From NCBI RefSeq assembly GCF_900110835.1, contig NZ_FOJG01000002.1:3488698-3552697 (forward strand): a stretch of 64,000 nucleotides of DNA, read 5' to 3'. Below are positions 51,302-61,218 of this stretch, in pieces. Made by a program: the position numbers and the translations under genes. A model generated the notes under the pieces. That model ran no database searches and was not told the DNA's origin. It saw only the letters and a list, made by a program, of their open reading frames with translations. The stretch is from Chitinophaga arvensicola (lineage in GTDB: Bacteria > Bacteroidota > Bacteroidia > Chitinophagales > Chitinophagaceae). Positions within the stretch are counted from its first letter, which is position 1, and every line of letters starts with the position of its first letter.

Positions 51302-51907
51302 TTATTTTTCAGTTTTGTATAAAACAGGATTCAGGGAAGGATCGTTATACATTTTCATCTGCTTGTATACCTTCATGAATTTTTTACCCGCCGCAATATC
51401 TGCCAGCAAGGTTTCTATCGCTGTTCCCAGGTCCTCCCGCTGTTCCAGCAGAATGTCCAGCTTGCGCTGACAGGCAGCCCGGTGCTCCGGCGTCGCATCT
51501 GCACGGGTAGCTTCCTCCTGCATATGATATATTTTCAGCGCGAGAATAGACAAACGGTCTATAGCCCAGGCCGGACTTTCGGTATTAATTGCTGCATCCG
51601 CAGCAGGTACTGTTTTGCTGTATTGCCCCAGGAAATAGCTGTCTATGTATTCTACCACATCGGTACGTTCCTGGTTGGAACGGTCGATCCAGCGTTTGAT
51701 GCCCAGTGCTTCCACCGGGTCTATCTTCGGATCACGGATAATATCCTCAAGATGCCACTGTACGGTGTCGATCCAGTTTTTCAGGAATAGCAGGTGTTCA
51801 ATGCTGCTTTTTTCATAGGGATTGGAAATGGCCTGATGCACATCATTGTGCTCGTGGTAGGCCGCGATACTCTGGTTAAATATCTTATTGCACACTTGTG
51901 TAAACAT
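51302..51907 (-). CDS. DUF4254 protein
   Basis: A 201-residue, mostly helical soluble protein beginning MFTQVCNKIFNQSIAAYHEHND, with HLLFLKNWIDTVQWHLEDIIRDP and LGIKRWIDRSNQERTDVVEYID, typical of DUF4254, a family of unknown function often next to GT9 enzymes. The frame is open to 51976, but a consensus promoter (51912-51940) lies inside that extension, so the ATG at 51907 is the start, only 4 nt after the -7 box. This implies a leaderless or near-leaderless mRNA. Confidence 0.82.
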   Translation of the reverse strand: MFTQVCNKIFNQSIAAYHEHNDVHQAISNPYEKSSIEHLLFLKNWIDTVQWHLEDIIRDPKIDPVEALGIKRWIDRSNQERTDVVEYIDSYFLGQYSKTVPAADAAINTESPAWAIDRLSILALKIYHMQEEATRADATPEHRAACQRKLDILLEQREDLGTAIETLLADIAAGKKFMKVYKQMKMYNDPSLNPVLYKTEK

Positions 51908-51911
51908 GGCG

Positions 51912-51940
51912 CAAATATACCAGCTTTTAGCAATTAGCAA
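51912..51940 (-). promoter_or_regulatory. Promoter of the DUF4254-GT9 operon
   Basis: On the minus strand TTG (complement of 51938-51940), 18 nt, then TATATTTG (complement of 51912-51919). The start codon follows after CGCC. Confidence 0.65.
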
Positions 51941-52006
51941 CCCCTTTTTAGCGGAATTATCCCGCCCTACACGCACCTTCTACACCGGAGATAGTCAGGC
52001 TCAAAC

Positions 52007-52040
52007 AAAAAAAGAAGCGCATGGTAGAGACCATACGCTT
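52007..52040 (-). terminator. Minus-strand terminator without an adjacent gene
   Basis: Arms AAGCG-C-ATGGT (52015-52025) and ACCAT-A-CGCTT (52030-52040) with one mismatch, loop AGAG, and a T-run on the minus strand (complement of 52007-52013). Confidence 0.6.
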
Positions 52041-52516
52041 ATTGTAAAAGATTGTCATGTGAATGTTCGAGAATGCAAATCGTGAAGGCTTTTAATGGTT
52101 ATCTTGGGGTTGAGATGCCGTCAAGGTTATACCACCTTATTTTCCTTTTTACCCTAAAAATGATGTTGTCACACACCATATTGTTGGCAATAAATATTTT
52201 TATATAGTTTTTGTTTTTTTGAATATTAATTGAATGCAGTAAAGTTTAAACTCTAATGGCTATACGTTTTATTGAGGGTGTCGATAAATAATTTCTGTAA
52301 TTGTTAACAACAATACCAGGTCACAAATTACAGGGCCAAATCACAGACGTAAAATTTTCATAAATTGGAGCAGCCTCTCGCCACTTCGGTTTATGGGATT
52401 TCCTTCGCTAATGTTGACAATGTTTCCTTTGTTTAAATATTCTCAAATAGTCCGGGTTTTCTAAATTATCAGGGTTTATGCAGACATCACTCGTTCCGTG
52501 TGTCTTAGTGCAAATT

Positions 52517-52560
52517 AAAAGGGGCCACTGCATGATACACTGCAGTGGCCCCTTTTTTTT
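52517..52560 (+). terminator. Strong plus-strand terminator without an upstream plus-strand gene
   Basis: Perfect 16-bp arms AAAAGGGGCCACTGCA (52517-52532) and its complement (52541-52556), loop TGATACAC, T-run through 52560. It may also stop transcripts of the permease arriving from the right. Confidence 0.85.
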
Positions 52561-52600
52561 ATACAACGTTAGTGGTAATTATACCTTTTTTTTGTCCAAA

Positions 52601-54034
52601 TTAGTTCCGGCTGCCCTTTGGCTGTCCCAACATCGCCAGATAATACAATGGAATACCCAATAAAATGATACCCAATCCAGGTAAGGTATAGTTGCTCTCA
52701 AACACCAGCAACAGCGCTGCCAGCGACAATGCCACAATAATATACACCATTGGCAGTACCGGGTATCCGAAAGCTTTATAAGGTCTTTCTATCTCCGGAC
52801 GCTTCTTTCTTAAAAGAAAAATACCCAGGATGGTCAGCACATAAAATATCAGTACCCCGAAAATTACCAGCGCCAGCAAATCATTGTACCTGCCTGTCAA
52901 ACAAAGCATAGAAGCCCATACACACTGAATCCACAACCCTTTTGCCGGTACGCTGTGCTTGTTCAGTTCACCCGCTCCCTTAAAAAACAATTTATCTTGT
53001 GCCATGGTATAATAGATCCTCGCACCTGATAAGATCAACCCGTTATTACAACCAAAGGTGGAGATCATGATCATTACAGCAATAATAATAGCGCCGTTGG
53101 ATCCAAAAATTTTCGCAGCCGCCGCCACGCCTACCCGGTCATTTGCGGCAAAAGCAATTTCATTCAATGGCAACACCGCCAGGTACATCAGGTTACAGCT
53201 CACATAAATGACAGTAACGATCAGCGTTCCCAGGAAAAGTGAACGCCCGATATTTTTTGCCGGATTTTTTATCTCGCCCGCAATAAAGGTCACATTATTC
53301 CAGGCATCGCTGGAAAACAACGATCCCTTCATCGCCACGGCAATAGCGCCAAATAAAGCAAGCCCCGATAATGCCGCTGTAATCACTTCTCCATTTTGTG
53401 AGGTTACTGCCGCTGCATCCCAGGCATGTTGCCAGTTCGCATGCCAGATCTCCTGTTTGGCACCGAGCAGGAATCCGAAAATAATCAGTCCAAATAAAGA
53501 CAACAGCTTCGCCAGCGTAAATACCGTTTGTATCAGCTTTCCATGCTGCACACCACGTGTATTGATAAAGGTGAGGAGGAAGATGGATACAATGGCCACT
53601 ATCTGTGCTGCGGAAATCTGCACAATACCGGCATCCAACAAAATATTCTTTTCACTGAAACCCGGAATAAGATAGGCGGTAAATTTGGCAAAAGCCACCG
53701 CCACCGCCGCAATGGTACCGGTTTGAATAACGCCGAACTGTGTCCAGCCAAATAAGAAGGCAATAAAAGGATTGTAGGCTTCGCGGAGATATACATACTG
53801 TCCGCCTGCTTTGGGATACATCCCGGATAATTCACCATAACTCATAGCCGCAATCAAGGTAACGATACCTGCCAGTACCCACATGGCGGTGATCCAGCCT
53901 GCCCCGCCCACACTACGGGCAATTTCGGCGGTAACAATAAAAATGCCGGAGCCTATCATCGAACCGGCAACGATCATGGTAGCGTCCAATAAACCCAGGG
54001 ATGGCTTGAACGAATTAGTTTGGTTGATTTCCAT
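52601..54034 (-). CDS. APC-family amino-acid permease
   Basis: A 477-residue transporter with about 12 membrane helices. The first helix has the broken-helix substrate motif GSMIGSGIFIV (about 24-34), then YGELSGMYPKAGGQYVYLREAY, and FSSDAWNNVTFIAGEIKNPAKNIGRSL in the sixth-helix region, in pieces, all typical of the LAT/SteT branch of the APC superfamily. It takes up or exchanges amino acids across the inner membrane. It is monocistronic, preceded by the OmpH terminator. The preferred amino acid is not evident. Confidence 0.92.
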   Translation of the reverse strand: MEINQTNSFKPSLGLLDATMIVAGSMIGSGIFIVTAEIARSVGGAGWITAMWVLAGIVTLIAAMSYGELSGMYPKAGGQYVYLREAYNPFIAFLFGWTQFGVIQTGTIAAVAVAFAKFTAYLIPGFSEKNILLDAGIVQISAAQIVAIVSIFLLTFINTRGVQHGKLIQTVFTLAKLLSLFGLIIFGFLLGAKQEIWHANWQHAWDAAAVTSQNGEVITAALSGLALFGAIAVAMKGSLFSSDAWNNVTFIAGEIKNPAKNIGRSLFLGTLIVTVIYVSCNLMYLAVLPLNEIAFAANDRVGVAAAAKIFGSNGAIIIAVMIMISTFGCNNGLILSGARIYYTMAQDKLFFKGAGELNKHSVPAKGLWIQCVWASMLCLTGRYNDLLALVIFGVLIFYVLTILGIFLLRKKRPEIERPYKAFGYPVLPMVYIIVALSLAALLLVFESNYTLPGLGIILLGIPLYYLAMLGQPKGSRN

Positions 54035-54046
54035 ATGGTTGTTTAT

Positions 54047-54075
54047 AAAAAATCCCGGCTCATAAGGAACCGGGA
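54047..54075 (-). terminator. Terminator of the OmpH-like gene
   Basis: Arms TCCCGG (54053-54058) and CCGGGA (54070-54075) followed on the minus strand by six T (complement of 54047-54052). Confidence 0.72.
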
Positions 54076-54111
54076 CTATAAGGTAGAAAAATTTTCATTG
54101 GTTTTATCCGC

Positions 54112-54723
54112 TTATTTAGCAGTGGCCGCACCATGATCATTCATCCCTTTGATAACATCCGGAGTTACATCGTAAGCCGGATCTTTATACAGGATGTTGC
54201 TGGCTGTGCTGCGATAAGAGAATATATATGCGAAACGTTTGTCGGAATTAAACGACTTCAGGAAATCATCCAGACGCTTCTGTAATTCTTCATTAAACTT
54301 GGTTTCCTGTTCTGTGTAGGTAGCACGAAGATTCTGTGCTTCCTGCTCCAGTTGCTGTTGCTTGGTCATCAGGCTACGCTGTGCAGATTCGCCCTGTTCC
54401 TGGGTCAGCGTAGATGCTCTGCGCTGCAGGTCTTCATATTCACTCTGCAATGCACGGGCTTTACCTTTCAGCTGATTATCCATCTGCTGTTGTTTCTGCT
54501 CCAGTAATGCTCTTTTTTCCTTGAAATACTCAAAATGCGCTTCCAGTGAATCCAGGTCTACGTAAGCAATTTTGAAACTACCTGCAGCAGGAGTACCGCC
54601 GCCTGCTGCGGGTGATGCAGCTGGTGCACTGTTACCAGCTTTATTTCCCTGGCAAGACATCAATAATCCGGCTGCGAATGCCGCTAATAATCCTTTAGTC
54701 ACTAATTGTTTACAAGTGCGCAT
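54112..54723 (-). CDS. OmpH/Skp-family lipoprotein
   Basis: A 203-residue lipoprotein (lipobox LLMSC, Cys24), a low-complexity Ala/Gly/Pro linker (about 25-48), the Skp-like strand FKIAYVDLDSLEAHFEYFKEKR, and a long coiled coil (about 65-150) rich in Gln and Glu. The family resembles the periplasmic chaperone Skp, which holds unfolded outer-membrane proteins; the lipid anchor and linker tether this version to a membrane. It has its own terminator. Confidence 0.87.
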   Translation of the reverse strand: MRTCKQLVTKGLLAAFAAGLLMSCQGNKAGNSAPAASPAAGGGTPAAGSFKIAYVDLDSLEAHFEYFKEKRALLEQKQQQMDNQLKGKARALQSEYEDLQRRASTLTQEQGESAQRSLMTKQQQLEQEAQNLRATYTEQETKFNEELQKRLDDFLKSFNSDKRFAYIFSYRSTASNILYKDPAYDVTPDVIKGMNDHGAATAK

Positions 54724-54837
54724 GTTAATAGGTGGATTTGCTTCTTTTAGTACATTTTAAAAATGGAACGGCTAAAATAACGTTTTTAACGGATTTTCAT
54801 ATTCCCATCCATTTTTTTAGCTAGGTTTTAACTAATA

Positions 54838-55866
54838 TTATGGTTTTACTTTACTTAACAGGATCTCCGGCTCATTTGTCGTAATATAATCAATACCGCT
54901 TTTTAACAACTCATCCATCACTTCCGGTTTATCGATCGTCCAGGCATTCGTAGTTACCTTGTGCTGCTGGGCAGTAGCAATAAGTTGCGGATCTTTCTTA
55001 AATACCTGTTGATTGTAATCCAATCCCCAGATACCATCTGCCTTCAACTGCTCCGGCGTTTTATCCCCGTTCAGATAGGCAATTTTGGCGGCAGGATCCA
55101 GCTCTTTTATTTTCTTGCAGATATTGTAGTCAAAGCTGATGTAATACATCCAGGCCTGTGCCTTCTTTGCCTGTACCAACGCTACTGCCTTCGTAGCCAG
55201 TAATTCGCCTTTCCCTTTGGCCGATGGCTTCAACTCCAGTACCAGCCGGGTCTGGTGCTGCCCCTGAATCACATCAATAAACTCCTCCAGTGTAGGCACC
55301 CGGTCGCCGTTATTCAAAGGCACTGTTTGCAACTCCGCCAATGTAGATTCTTCAACCTTTTTCCCACCAATCTCCGGATCATGTGATATCACCAGCCCGT
55401 CGTCAGAAGATAACCATACATCAAACTCCGACCCCTCGCAACCCAGCTTTATCGCATCTTTCAGCGAGGTAATACTGTTCTGACTGCCCTCATGATGTTT
55501 CCACGCCCCCCGGTGAGCTACTACTTTATTACGGATGAAATCATCCGCTACCAGCAAAAACGCGGCTGTATCTGCACCGGCTTTGATACTTACCGGATAG
55601 GTAAACGTTCCGCTTTTATCTACACTCGCCTTCTTCTTCAGTCTTAATTCATTTCCACTGATGGTAAATAAGCCGGATTTATCTTCTATCAGCGTTGCGG
55701 CCGACAGGTTGCCTGCCCGGTCGTAGATCCTGCCAATCACGGCATTCTTCTTCTTCAATGGAATCGTATAGGCGTCCAGGTAAGGAGCACCGGCCTGTTG
55801 CGCCTGTGCCGTGGCTGCCCCAATGGCCATACCGGCCAGCAGAAATATCTTCTTGCAATTATTCAT
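54838..55866 (-). CDS. Glycerophosphodiester phosphodiesterase
   Basis: A 342-residue exported enzyme with signal peptide (1-22), a small beta domain (about 35-105) and a GDPD TIM barrel: VAHRGAW with H118, N130, CEGSEFDVWLSSD with metal ligands E147 and D149, ISHDP with catalytic H162, RLVLELKPS and the C-terminal TTNAWTID and YITTNEP. It hydrolyses deacylated phospholipids to glycerol-3-phosphate and an alcohol in the periplasm. It stands alone. Confidence 0.92.
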   Translation of the reverse strand: MNNCKKIFLLAGMAIGAATAQAQQAGAPYLDAYTIPLKKKNAVIGRIYDRAGNLSAATLIEDKSGLFTISGNELRLKKKASVDKSGTFTYPVSIKAGADTAAFLLVADDFIRNKVVAHRGAWKHHEGSQNSITSLKDAIKLGCEGSEFDVWLSSDDGLVISHDPEIGGKKVEESTLAELQTVPLNNGDRVPTLEEFIDVIQGQHQTRLVLELKPSAKGKGELLATKAVALVQAKKAQAWMYYISFDYNICKKIKELDPAAKIAYLNGDKTPEQLKADGIWGLDYNQQVFKKDPQLIATAQQHKVTTNAWTIDKPEVMDELLKSGIDYITTNEPEILLSKVKP

Positions 55867-55968
55867 GTTACCAGGGTTTGTTATTACAAAATAGCGTGCA
55901 ATTTATTTATTTCCACCCCCCGGACAGAGAAATATGGCGTTAAATTAATATAAAGCTTTGGGTATGCT

Positions 55969-56661
55969 TTAATTATGCTGCACCATCAACACGTTGAACT
56001 TGTTAGGGTCCAGCGGATAACCATTGCTGATCAACGTATAGGTTTTTCCTGTTTGAGCAGCCAGGTTAAAGGTTTTAAGCACCTTCGAAGAATCCCCCCA
56101 GCGGAAATTTATTTTATAAGTACTATCACCGGCAATAGGGGCAAATCCCGTTTGCGCAGGGAATGTAAGTCCCCTGAAAAAACGGGGGAATGTGTCAGAT
56201 ACCACATCGATCCCCAATGGGGTGCGGTTGGGCTTAAATGCCTGTGTGAAATTGATAACCCGGAACTTTGCCAGCCCCTCTCCCGGATTACTCAGATCAT
56301 CTTCGGTAGTGATCAGCACCATGTTGGCCATAGCACTATCGGCGCCGAGGTAAGCGGAATAATAACGGTTATTACGCAAAAAGATCTCCGCGTTGTAGAG
56401 CACTACATTGGGCTGACCTGATGGTGTGATAATAAGATTGTATTTCTGTGCACGATAAGATTTATATCCTGTGTTGGTTCCGTAACCTACGTTGCTGGCA
56501 AATTGGTTGGTATCCAGTCTCACATCGAATTGCAGGTTGCCGGGTATGGCATTTACAAACAGGAAACTACCGTGGGTATCCGGTACCGCACTATCACTGT
56601 TCTTTTTACAGGCGCCCAGCATCACCAACAATATGATAACAGGAATGATCAGATGTTTCAT
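55969..56661 (-). CDS. DUF4397-type lipoprotein
   Basis: A 230-residue lipoprotein (lipobox MLGAC, Cys18) of all-beta character: FLFVNAIPGNLQFDVRLD, YYSAYLGADSAMANMVLITTEDDL, AKFRVINFTQAF, and YTLISNGYPL. The phrases VNAxPG and RVINF are characteristic of DUF4397 surface proteins of Bacteroidota, whose role is unknown. A -7 element (56686-56693) lies 24 nt upstream. It is directly downstream of rpoC, but the rpoC terminator separates it. Confidence 0.8.
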   Translation of the reverse strand: MKHLIIPVIILLVMLGACKKNSDSAVPDTHGSFLFVNAIPGNLQFDVRLDTNQFASNVGYGTNTGYKSYRAQKYNLIITPSGQPNVVLYNAEIFLRNNRYYSAYLGADSAMANMVLITTEDDLSNPGEGLAKFRVINFTQAFKPNRTPLGIDVVSDTFPRFFRGLTFPAQTGFAPIAGDSTYKINFRWGDSSKVLKTFNLAAQTGKTYTLISNGYPLDPNKFNVLMVQHN

Positions 56662-56685
56662 GAAATCCGCTTCTTTTTACGGACC

Positions 56686-56693
56686 CAAATGTA
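56686..56693 (-). promoter_or_regulatory. -7 element of the DUF4397 gene
   Basis: TACATTTG on the minus strand fits TAnnTTTG. No TTG at the right spacing upstream. Confidence 0.4.
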
Positions 56694-56741
56694 GTGAAAT
56701 TAAAAATTGGGCGTACAGAAATCCCCCTTCGGGAGATGGGG

Positions 56742-56775
56742 AAAAAAAAGCGCCTGCCGGAGAGGCAAGCGCTTT
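56742..56775 (-). terminator. Terminator of the rpoBC operon
   Basis: On the minus strand AAAGCGC-T-TGCC pairs with GGCA-G-GCGCTTT around TCTCC, then eight T (complement of 56742-56749). It starts 24 bp after the rpoC stop. Confidence 0.88.
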
Positions 56776-56798
56776 CTATATATATCATTGGTATGATA

Positions 56799-59700
56799 CT
56801 ATTCTTCTTCGTCAAACTGGAACACTTCTTTAGAAGAGGCCAGGATGTCGTATTCTTCTTTAGAACCTACGATCATGTTTTCGAACTCACGTAAACCAGT
56901 ACCGGCAGGGATCAGGTGACCTGTGATCACATTCTCTTTCAGACCCATCATATCATCGGTTTTACCGTTGATAGCAGCCTGTGACAATACTTTCGTGGTT
57001 TCCTGGAACGAAGCAGCAGAGATCCAGCTACGGGTACCAAGGGACGCCTTGGTAATACCTTGCAGGAGCGGGCTGGAAGTAGCCGGTTGTGCATCACGGA
57101 ATTCTACCAGTTTTTTATCTGCACGACGCAACAGGGAGTTTTCTTCACGAACCTGACGCAGTGTTACAATCTGACCTGCTTTCAGGTTAGCAGATTCACC
57201 TGCTTCAGTTACTACCTTCTTATCGAAGATCATATCGTTTTCTTCGAAGAAATCAAATCTGTCTTCAGTATCACCTTCGAGGAAGCGGGTATCGCCCGGA
57301 TCTTCGATGTTTACTTTACGCATCATCTGACGAACAATCACCTCAATGTGCTTGTCATTGATCTTCACACCCTGTAAACGGTATACTTCCTGGATTTCAT
57401 TTACCAGGTATTCCTGTACGGCAAACGGTCCTTTGATAGACAGGATATCCGCAGGAGTAGTAGAACCATCGGAGAGAGAAGTACCAGCCTTCACGAAGTC
57501 ACCGTCCTGTACAAGGATATGACGTGTTAATGGCACCAGGTATTTCTTGATCTGACCTTCACGGCTTTCGATGATAATTTCGCGGTTACCACGTTTGATG
57601 TTACCAAATGCTACCACACCGTCAATTTCAGAAACGATGGCAGGGTTGCTTGGGTTACGGGCTTCAAACAGTTCCGTTACACGTGGCAGACCACCCGTGA
57701 TATCTCGCAGTTTACCGATAATACGAGGGATTTTCACGATTACCTGACCAGCTCTCACTTTATCTCCTTCGGAGATAACGATGTGGGAACCTACCGGTAA
57801 GTTGTAAGATTTCACCTCTTTATTACCATCTACCATGATAGACGGGATCTTATTTTTATCTTTTGTTTCAATTACCACTTTCTCACGGTGACCTGTTTGC
57901 TCATCCGCTTCTTCACGGAAGGTGATACCTTCTATGATGCTGTCGAAACGAATGCTACCAGGAATTTCAGACACGATAACGGCGTTGAACGGATCCCATG
58001 TGCAGATCATATCACCTTTCGCTACTTTCTGTCCGTCCTTCACCAGGAGGGTAGAACCGTAAGGAATGTTGTTGGTTACCAGCAGACGGTCGTTTTTCAC
58101 GTCCATGATACGTAACTCACCGGTACGACCGATAACGATCTGTACTTTTTCACCGGTGTTGTTCTCGTAGGTAGTGGTACGCAGACCATCGAACTGTACA
58201 GTACCATCAAACTTAGCTGGCATACCGGATTCAACGGAAGTAGAACCGGCCACACCACCCACGTGGAAGGTACGCAGTGTCAACTGGGTACCAGGCTCAC
58301 CGATCGACTGTGCAGCAATGATACCTACAGCATCACCTCTCTGTGCAGTGTAACCGCTCGCCAGGTTTTTACCGTAACATCTCACACACACACCACGACG
58401 GCTTTCGCAAGTCAGTACGGAGCGAATTTCTACGGTTTCAATTGCACTTTCTTCAATTCTGTGTGCAATTTCTTCAGTGATTTCAGCACCAGCGCCAACG
58501 ATCAGGTCCTCGTCATTATGAGGGTCAAATACATCGTGCAGGGAAGTACGGCCGAGGATACGGTCATACAGTGTTTCGATCACTTCTTCATTATCTTTCA
58601 ATGCGGAAGTAGCAATACCACGGAGAGTACCACAGTCTTCTTCATTGATTACCACATCCTGCGCAACGTCTACCAGACGACGGGTCAGGTAACCCGCATC
58701 CGCCGTTTTCAACGCCGTATCCGCAAGACCCTTACGGGCACCGTGCGTAGAGATGAAGTATTCCAATACGTTCAAACCATCTTTAAAGTTGGACAATACC
58801 GGGTTTTCGATGATCTCGGAACCGGTAGATCCACTCTTACGCGGCTTGGCCATCAGACCTCTGATACCAGCCAGCTGTTTGATCTGCTGCTTGGAACCAC
58901 GCGCACCGGAATCCAACATCATGTATACAGAGTTGAAACCTTGCTTGTCTGTTGCCAGCTCACGGATCAGGGTTTCTGTCACCTTCGTATCCACACGTGA
59001 CCAGATATCGATGATCTGGTTGTAGCGTTCGTTGTTGGTGATCAGACCCATGTTATAGTTATCCCAAACCTCTTCTACTTCACCGGCTGCACCGTCAATC
59101 ATATCCTGCTTAACGTCTGGGATGATCAGGTCATTGATGTTAAATGACAGACCACCACGGAACGCCATGCGGAATCCTAATTGCTTGATGTCATCCAGGA
59201 ACTTCGCAGTCTTTGGAATGTCAGTTGCTTTGATGATATCACCGATGATTTCACGCAGTGACTTCTTGGTCAGCAGGGCATTTACATAACCGGCAGCTTT
59301 AGGTACGTGCTGGTTGAACAGTACGCGGCCTACAGTTGTTTCGATCAGTTTTCTTTCCAGGCTACCATCTGCATTTCTTACGTCCGCTTTAACACGGATG
59401 TGTGCGTGCAGGTCGATACGGTCTTCATTCAGTGCGATGATTACTTCTTCAGCAGAGTAGAACGCTTTACCTTCTCCTCTTACTACCACATCACCCATTG
59501 TTTTCTTACCCTTGGTAATGTAGTACAGACCAAGAACCATGTCCTGTGAAGGCAGGGTGATTGGCGTACCATTCTGCGGGTTGAGGATGTTGTGGGAAGA
59601 CAGCATCAGCAGTTGGGCTTCCAGGATAGCAGCATTGCTCAAAGGCACGTGTACCGCCATCTGGTCACCATCGAAATCCGCGTTGAACGCAGAACACACG

Positions 59701-61097
59701 AGCGGGTGCAACTGTATCGCTTTGCCTTCCACCAGTTTTGGCTGGAAAGCCTGTATGGACAAACGGTGGAGGGTCGGAGCACGGTTTAACATAACCGGGT
59801 GACCTTTCAGTACGTTTTCCAGGATATCCCAAACCACCGCTTCTTTACGATCTACCAGCTTTTTAGCTGATTTCACGGTTTTCACGATGCCTCTTTCAAT
59901 CAGTTTACGGATAATAAACGGTTTGAATAATTCAGCCGCCATATCCTTAGGCAAACCACACTCGTGCAGTTTCAGTTCAGGTCCTACCACGATAACAGAA
60001 CGTCCGGAATAATCCACACGTTTACCGAGCAAGTTCTGACGGAAACGACCTTGTTTACCTTTCAGTACGTCTGACAGTGATTTCAGTGCACGACCACCTT
60101 CCGCTTTTACCGCGTTGGATTTACGGGAGTTGTCGAACAGGGAATCCACTGCTTCCTGCAGCATACGCTTTTCGTTACGTAAGATCACCTCAGGTGCCTT
60201 AATTTCGATCAGACGTTTCAGACGGTTGTTACGGATAATTACCCTGCGATACAGGTCGTTCAGGTCGGAAGACGCAAAACGGCCACCATCCAATGGAACT
60301 AACGGACGCAGTTCAGGAGGTACCACAGGAATATATTGCATTACCATCCATTCAGGACGGTTTTCTACACGGCCATTGGCTTCACGGAAAGCTTCCACTA
60401 CGCTCAGACGTTTCAGCGCTTCCGCTTTACGTTGCTGGGAAGTTTCAGTAGCTGCCTGGTTACGTAACTGGTAAGAAAGGCTGTCCAGATCAATACGGGC
60501 CAGCATCATTTCTACCGCTTCCGCACCCATTTTAGCAATAAACTTGTTAGGATCTTCATCCGGTAACAGTTGATTGTCTTTTGGTAAGGTGTCCAGGATA
60601 TCCAGGTATTCTTCTTCAGTGAGCAGATCACCGTAGTTCATACCTTTCTCCTGTTTCATACCCGCCTGGATTACTACGTATCTTTCATAGTAAACGATGG
60701 TTTCCAGTTTCTTGGAACTCATTCCAAGCAGGTAACCGATCTTGTTTGGCAGGGATTTGAAATACCATATATGTACAACAGGCACTACCAGACGGATGTG
60801 ACCCATTCTTTCACGACGTACTTTCTTCTCCGTTACCTCAACACCGCAGCGATCACACACAATACCCTTATAACGGATACGTTTGTATTTTCCGCAATAG
60901 CATTCGTAATCCTTTACAGGCCCGAATATTCTTTCGCAGAATAAACCATCACGTTCCGGCTTGTAAGTACGGTAGTTGATGGTTTCAGGTTTCAGCACTT
61001 CACCGTATGAACGCTCCAGGATAACATCCGGAGAAGCCAGACTGATGGTAATGCTGTTAAAATTTGATTTAGGACGATTTTCTTTTTTGATAGCCAT
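56799..61097 (-). CDS. rpoC: DNA-directed RNA polymerase subunit beta'
   Basis: A complete 1432-residue beta' subunit. The N-terminal zinc site uses C66, C68, C81 and C84, the catalytic Mg site is NADFDGD at 472-478, the bridge/trigger-helix region includes [18 protein letters not shown], and the second zinc cluster is [11 protein letters not shown]. The C-terminus ends FQFDEEE. It starts 121 bp after rpoB, and that spacer is filled by an inverted-repeat element. Length and motifs are normal for Bacteroidota. Confidence 0.98.
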   Translation of the reverse strand: MAIKKENRPKSNFNSITISLASPDVILERSYGEVLKPETINYRTYKPERDGLFCERIFGPVKDYECYCGKYKRIRYKGIVCDRCGVEVTEKKVRRERMGHIRLVVPVVHIWYFKSLPNKIGYLLGMSSKKLETIVYYERYVVIQAGMKQEKGMNYGDLLTEEEYLDILDTLPKDNQLLPDEDPNKFIAKMGAEAVEMMLARIDLDSLSYQLRNQAATETSQQRKAEALKRLSVVEAFREANGRVENRPEWMVMQYIPVVPPELRPLVPLDGGRFASSDLNDLYRRVIIRNNRLKRLIEIKAPEVILRNEKRMLQEAVDSLFDNSRKSNAVKAEGGRALKSLSDVLKGKQGRFRQNLLGKRVDYSGRSVIVVGPELKLHECGLPKDMAAELFKPFIIRKLIERGIVKTVKSAKKLVDRKEAVVWDILENVLKGHPVMLNRAPTLHRLSIQAFQPKLVEGKAIQLHPLVCSAFNADFDGDQMAVHVPLSNAAILEAQLLMLSSHNILNPQNGTPITLPSQDMVLGLYYITKGKKTMGDVVVRGEGKAFYSAEEVIIALNEDRIDLHAHIRVKADVRNADGSLERKLIETTVGRVLFNQHVPKAAGYVNALLTKKSLREIIGDIIKATDIPKTAKFLDDIKQLGFRMAFRGGLSFNINDLIIPDVKQDMIDGAAGEVEEVWDNYNMGLITNNERYNQIIDIWSRVDTKVTETLIRELATDKQGFNSVYMMLDSGARGSKQQIKQLAGIRGLMAKPRKSGSTGSEIIENPVLSNFKDGLNVLEYFISTHGARKGLADTALKTADAGYLTRRLVDVAQDVVINEEDCGTLRGIATSALKDNEEVIETLYDRILGRTSLHDVFDPHNDEDLIVGAGAEITEEIAHRIEESAIETVEIRSVLTCESRRGVCVRCYGKNLASGYTAQRGDAVGIIAAQSIGEPGTQLTLRTFHVGGVAGSTSVESGMPAKFDGTVQFDGLRTTTYENNTGEKVQIVIGRTGELRIMDVKNDRLLVTNNIPYGSTLLVKDGQKVAKGDMICTWDPFNAVIVSEIPGSIRFDSIIEGITFREEADEQTGHREKVVIETKDKNKIPSIMVDGNKEVKSYNLPVGSHIVISEGDKVRAGQVIVKIPRIIGKLRDITGGLPRVTELFEARNPSNPAIVSEIDGVVAFGNIKRGNREIIIESREGQIKKYLVPLTRHILVQDGDFVKAGTSLSDGSTTPADILSIKGPFAVQEYLVNEIQEVYRLQGVKINDKHIEVIVRQMMRKVNIEDPGDTRFLEGDTEDRFDFFEENDMIFDKKVVTEAGESANLKAGQIVTLRQVREENSLLRRADKKLVEFRDAQPATSSPLLQGITKASLGTRSWISAASFQETTKVLSQAAINGKTDDMMGLKENVITGHLIPAGTGLREFENMIVGSKEEYDILASSKEVFQFDEEE

Positions 61098-61105
61098 CTG
61101 TAATT

Positions 61106-61217
61106 AGCTTTTAGCTGTTAGCCGTTGGTGGTAAGCCAGCGACAAAAATTTTATTCCTGCGAAATATCCAAGCTATCAGCCACTGGCATTACTGCCAATG
61201 GCTGGTAGCTAAAAGCT
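61106..61217. repeat. Inverted-repeat element filling the rpoB-rpoC spacer
   Basis: Two arms of about 36 nt (61106-61141 and 61181-61217) are inverted copies, beginning with the exact 11-mer AGCTTTTAGCT. Twenty-nine positions pair as Watson-Crick, six as G.U in plus-strand RNA, one is a mismatch and one base is bulged. The right arm also folds alone (AGCCA-C-TGGCA / TGCCA-A-TGGCT, 61178-61203). It runs from 1 nt after the rpoB stop to 8 nt before the rpoC start. It may be a small repetitive or MITE-like element, or a structured RNA. Confidence 0.7.
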
Positions 61218-61218
61218 C

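Larger units (their letters stand above)
51908..52600. other. 693-bp AT-rich intergenic region bounded by two terminators
   Basis: No protein gene is supportable here. The region holds the DUF4254 promoter, a minus-facing terminator (52007-52040), a plus-facing terminator (52517-52560), a palindrome ATTGTT-AAC-AACAAT (52300-52314) and a very AT-rich stretch (about 52190-52240). The 476 bp between the terminators could encode a small RNA on either strand, but no exact TAnnTTTG promoter is seen within it. Confidence 0.45.

Noticed and set aside
56662-56798. Possible DUF3467-type gene after rpoC
   Set aside because: Some Bacteroidota carry one there, but the 137 bp hold only the rpoC terminator and the DUF4397 promoter element.
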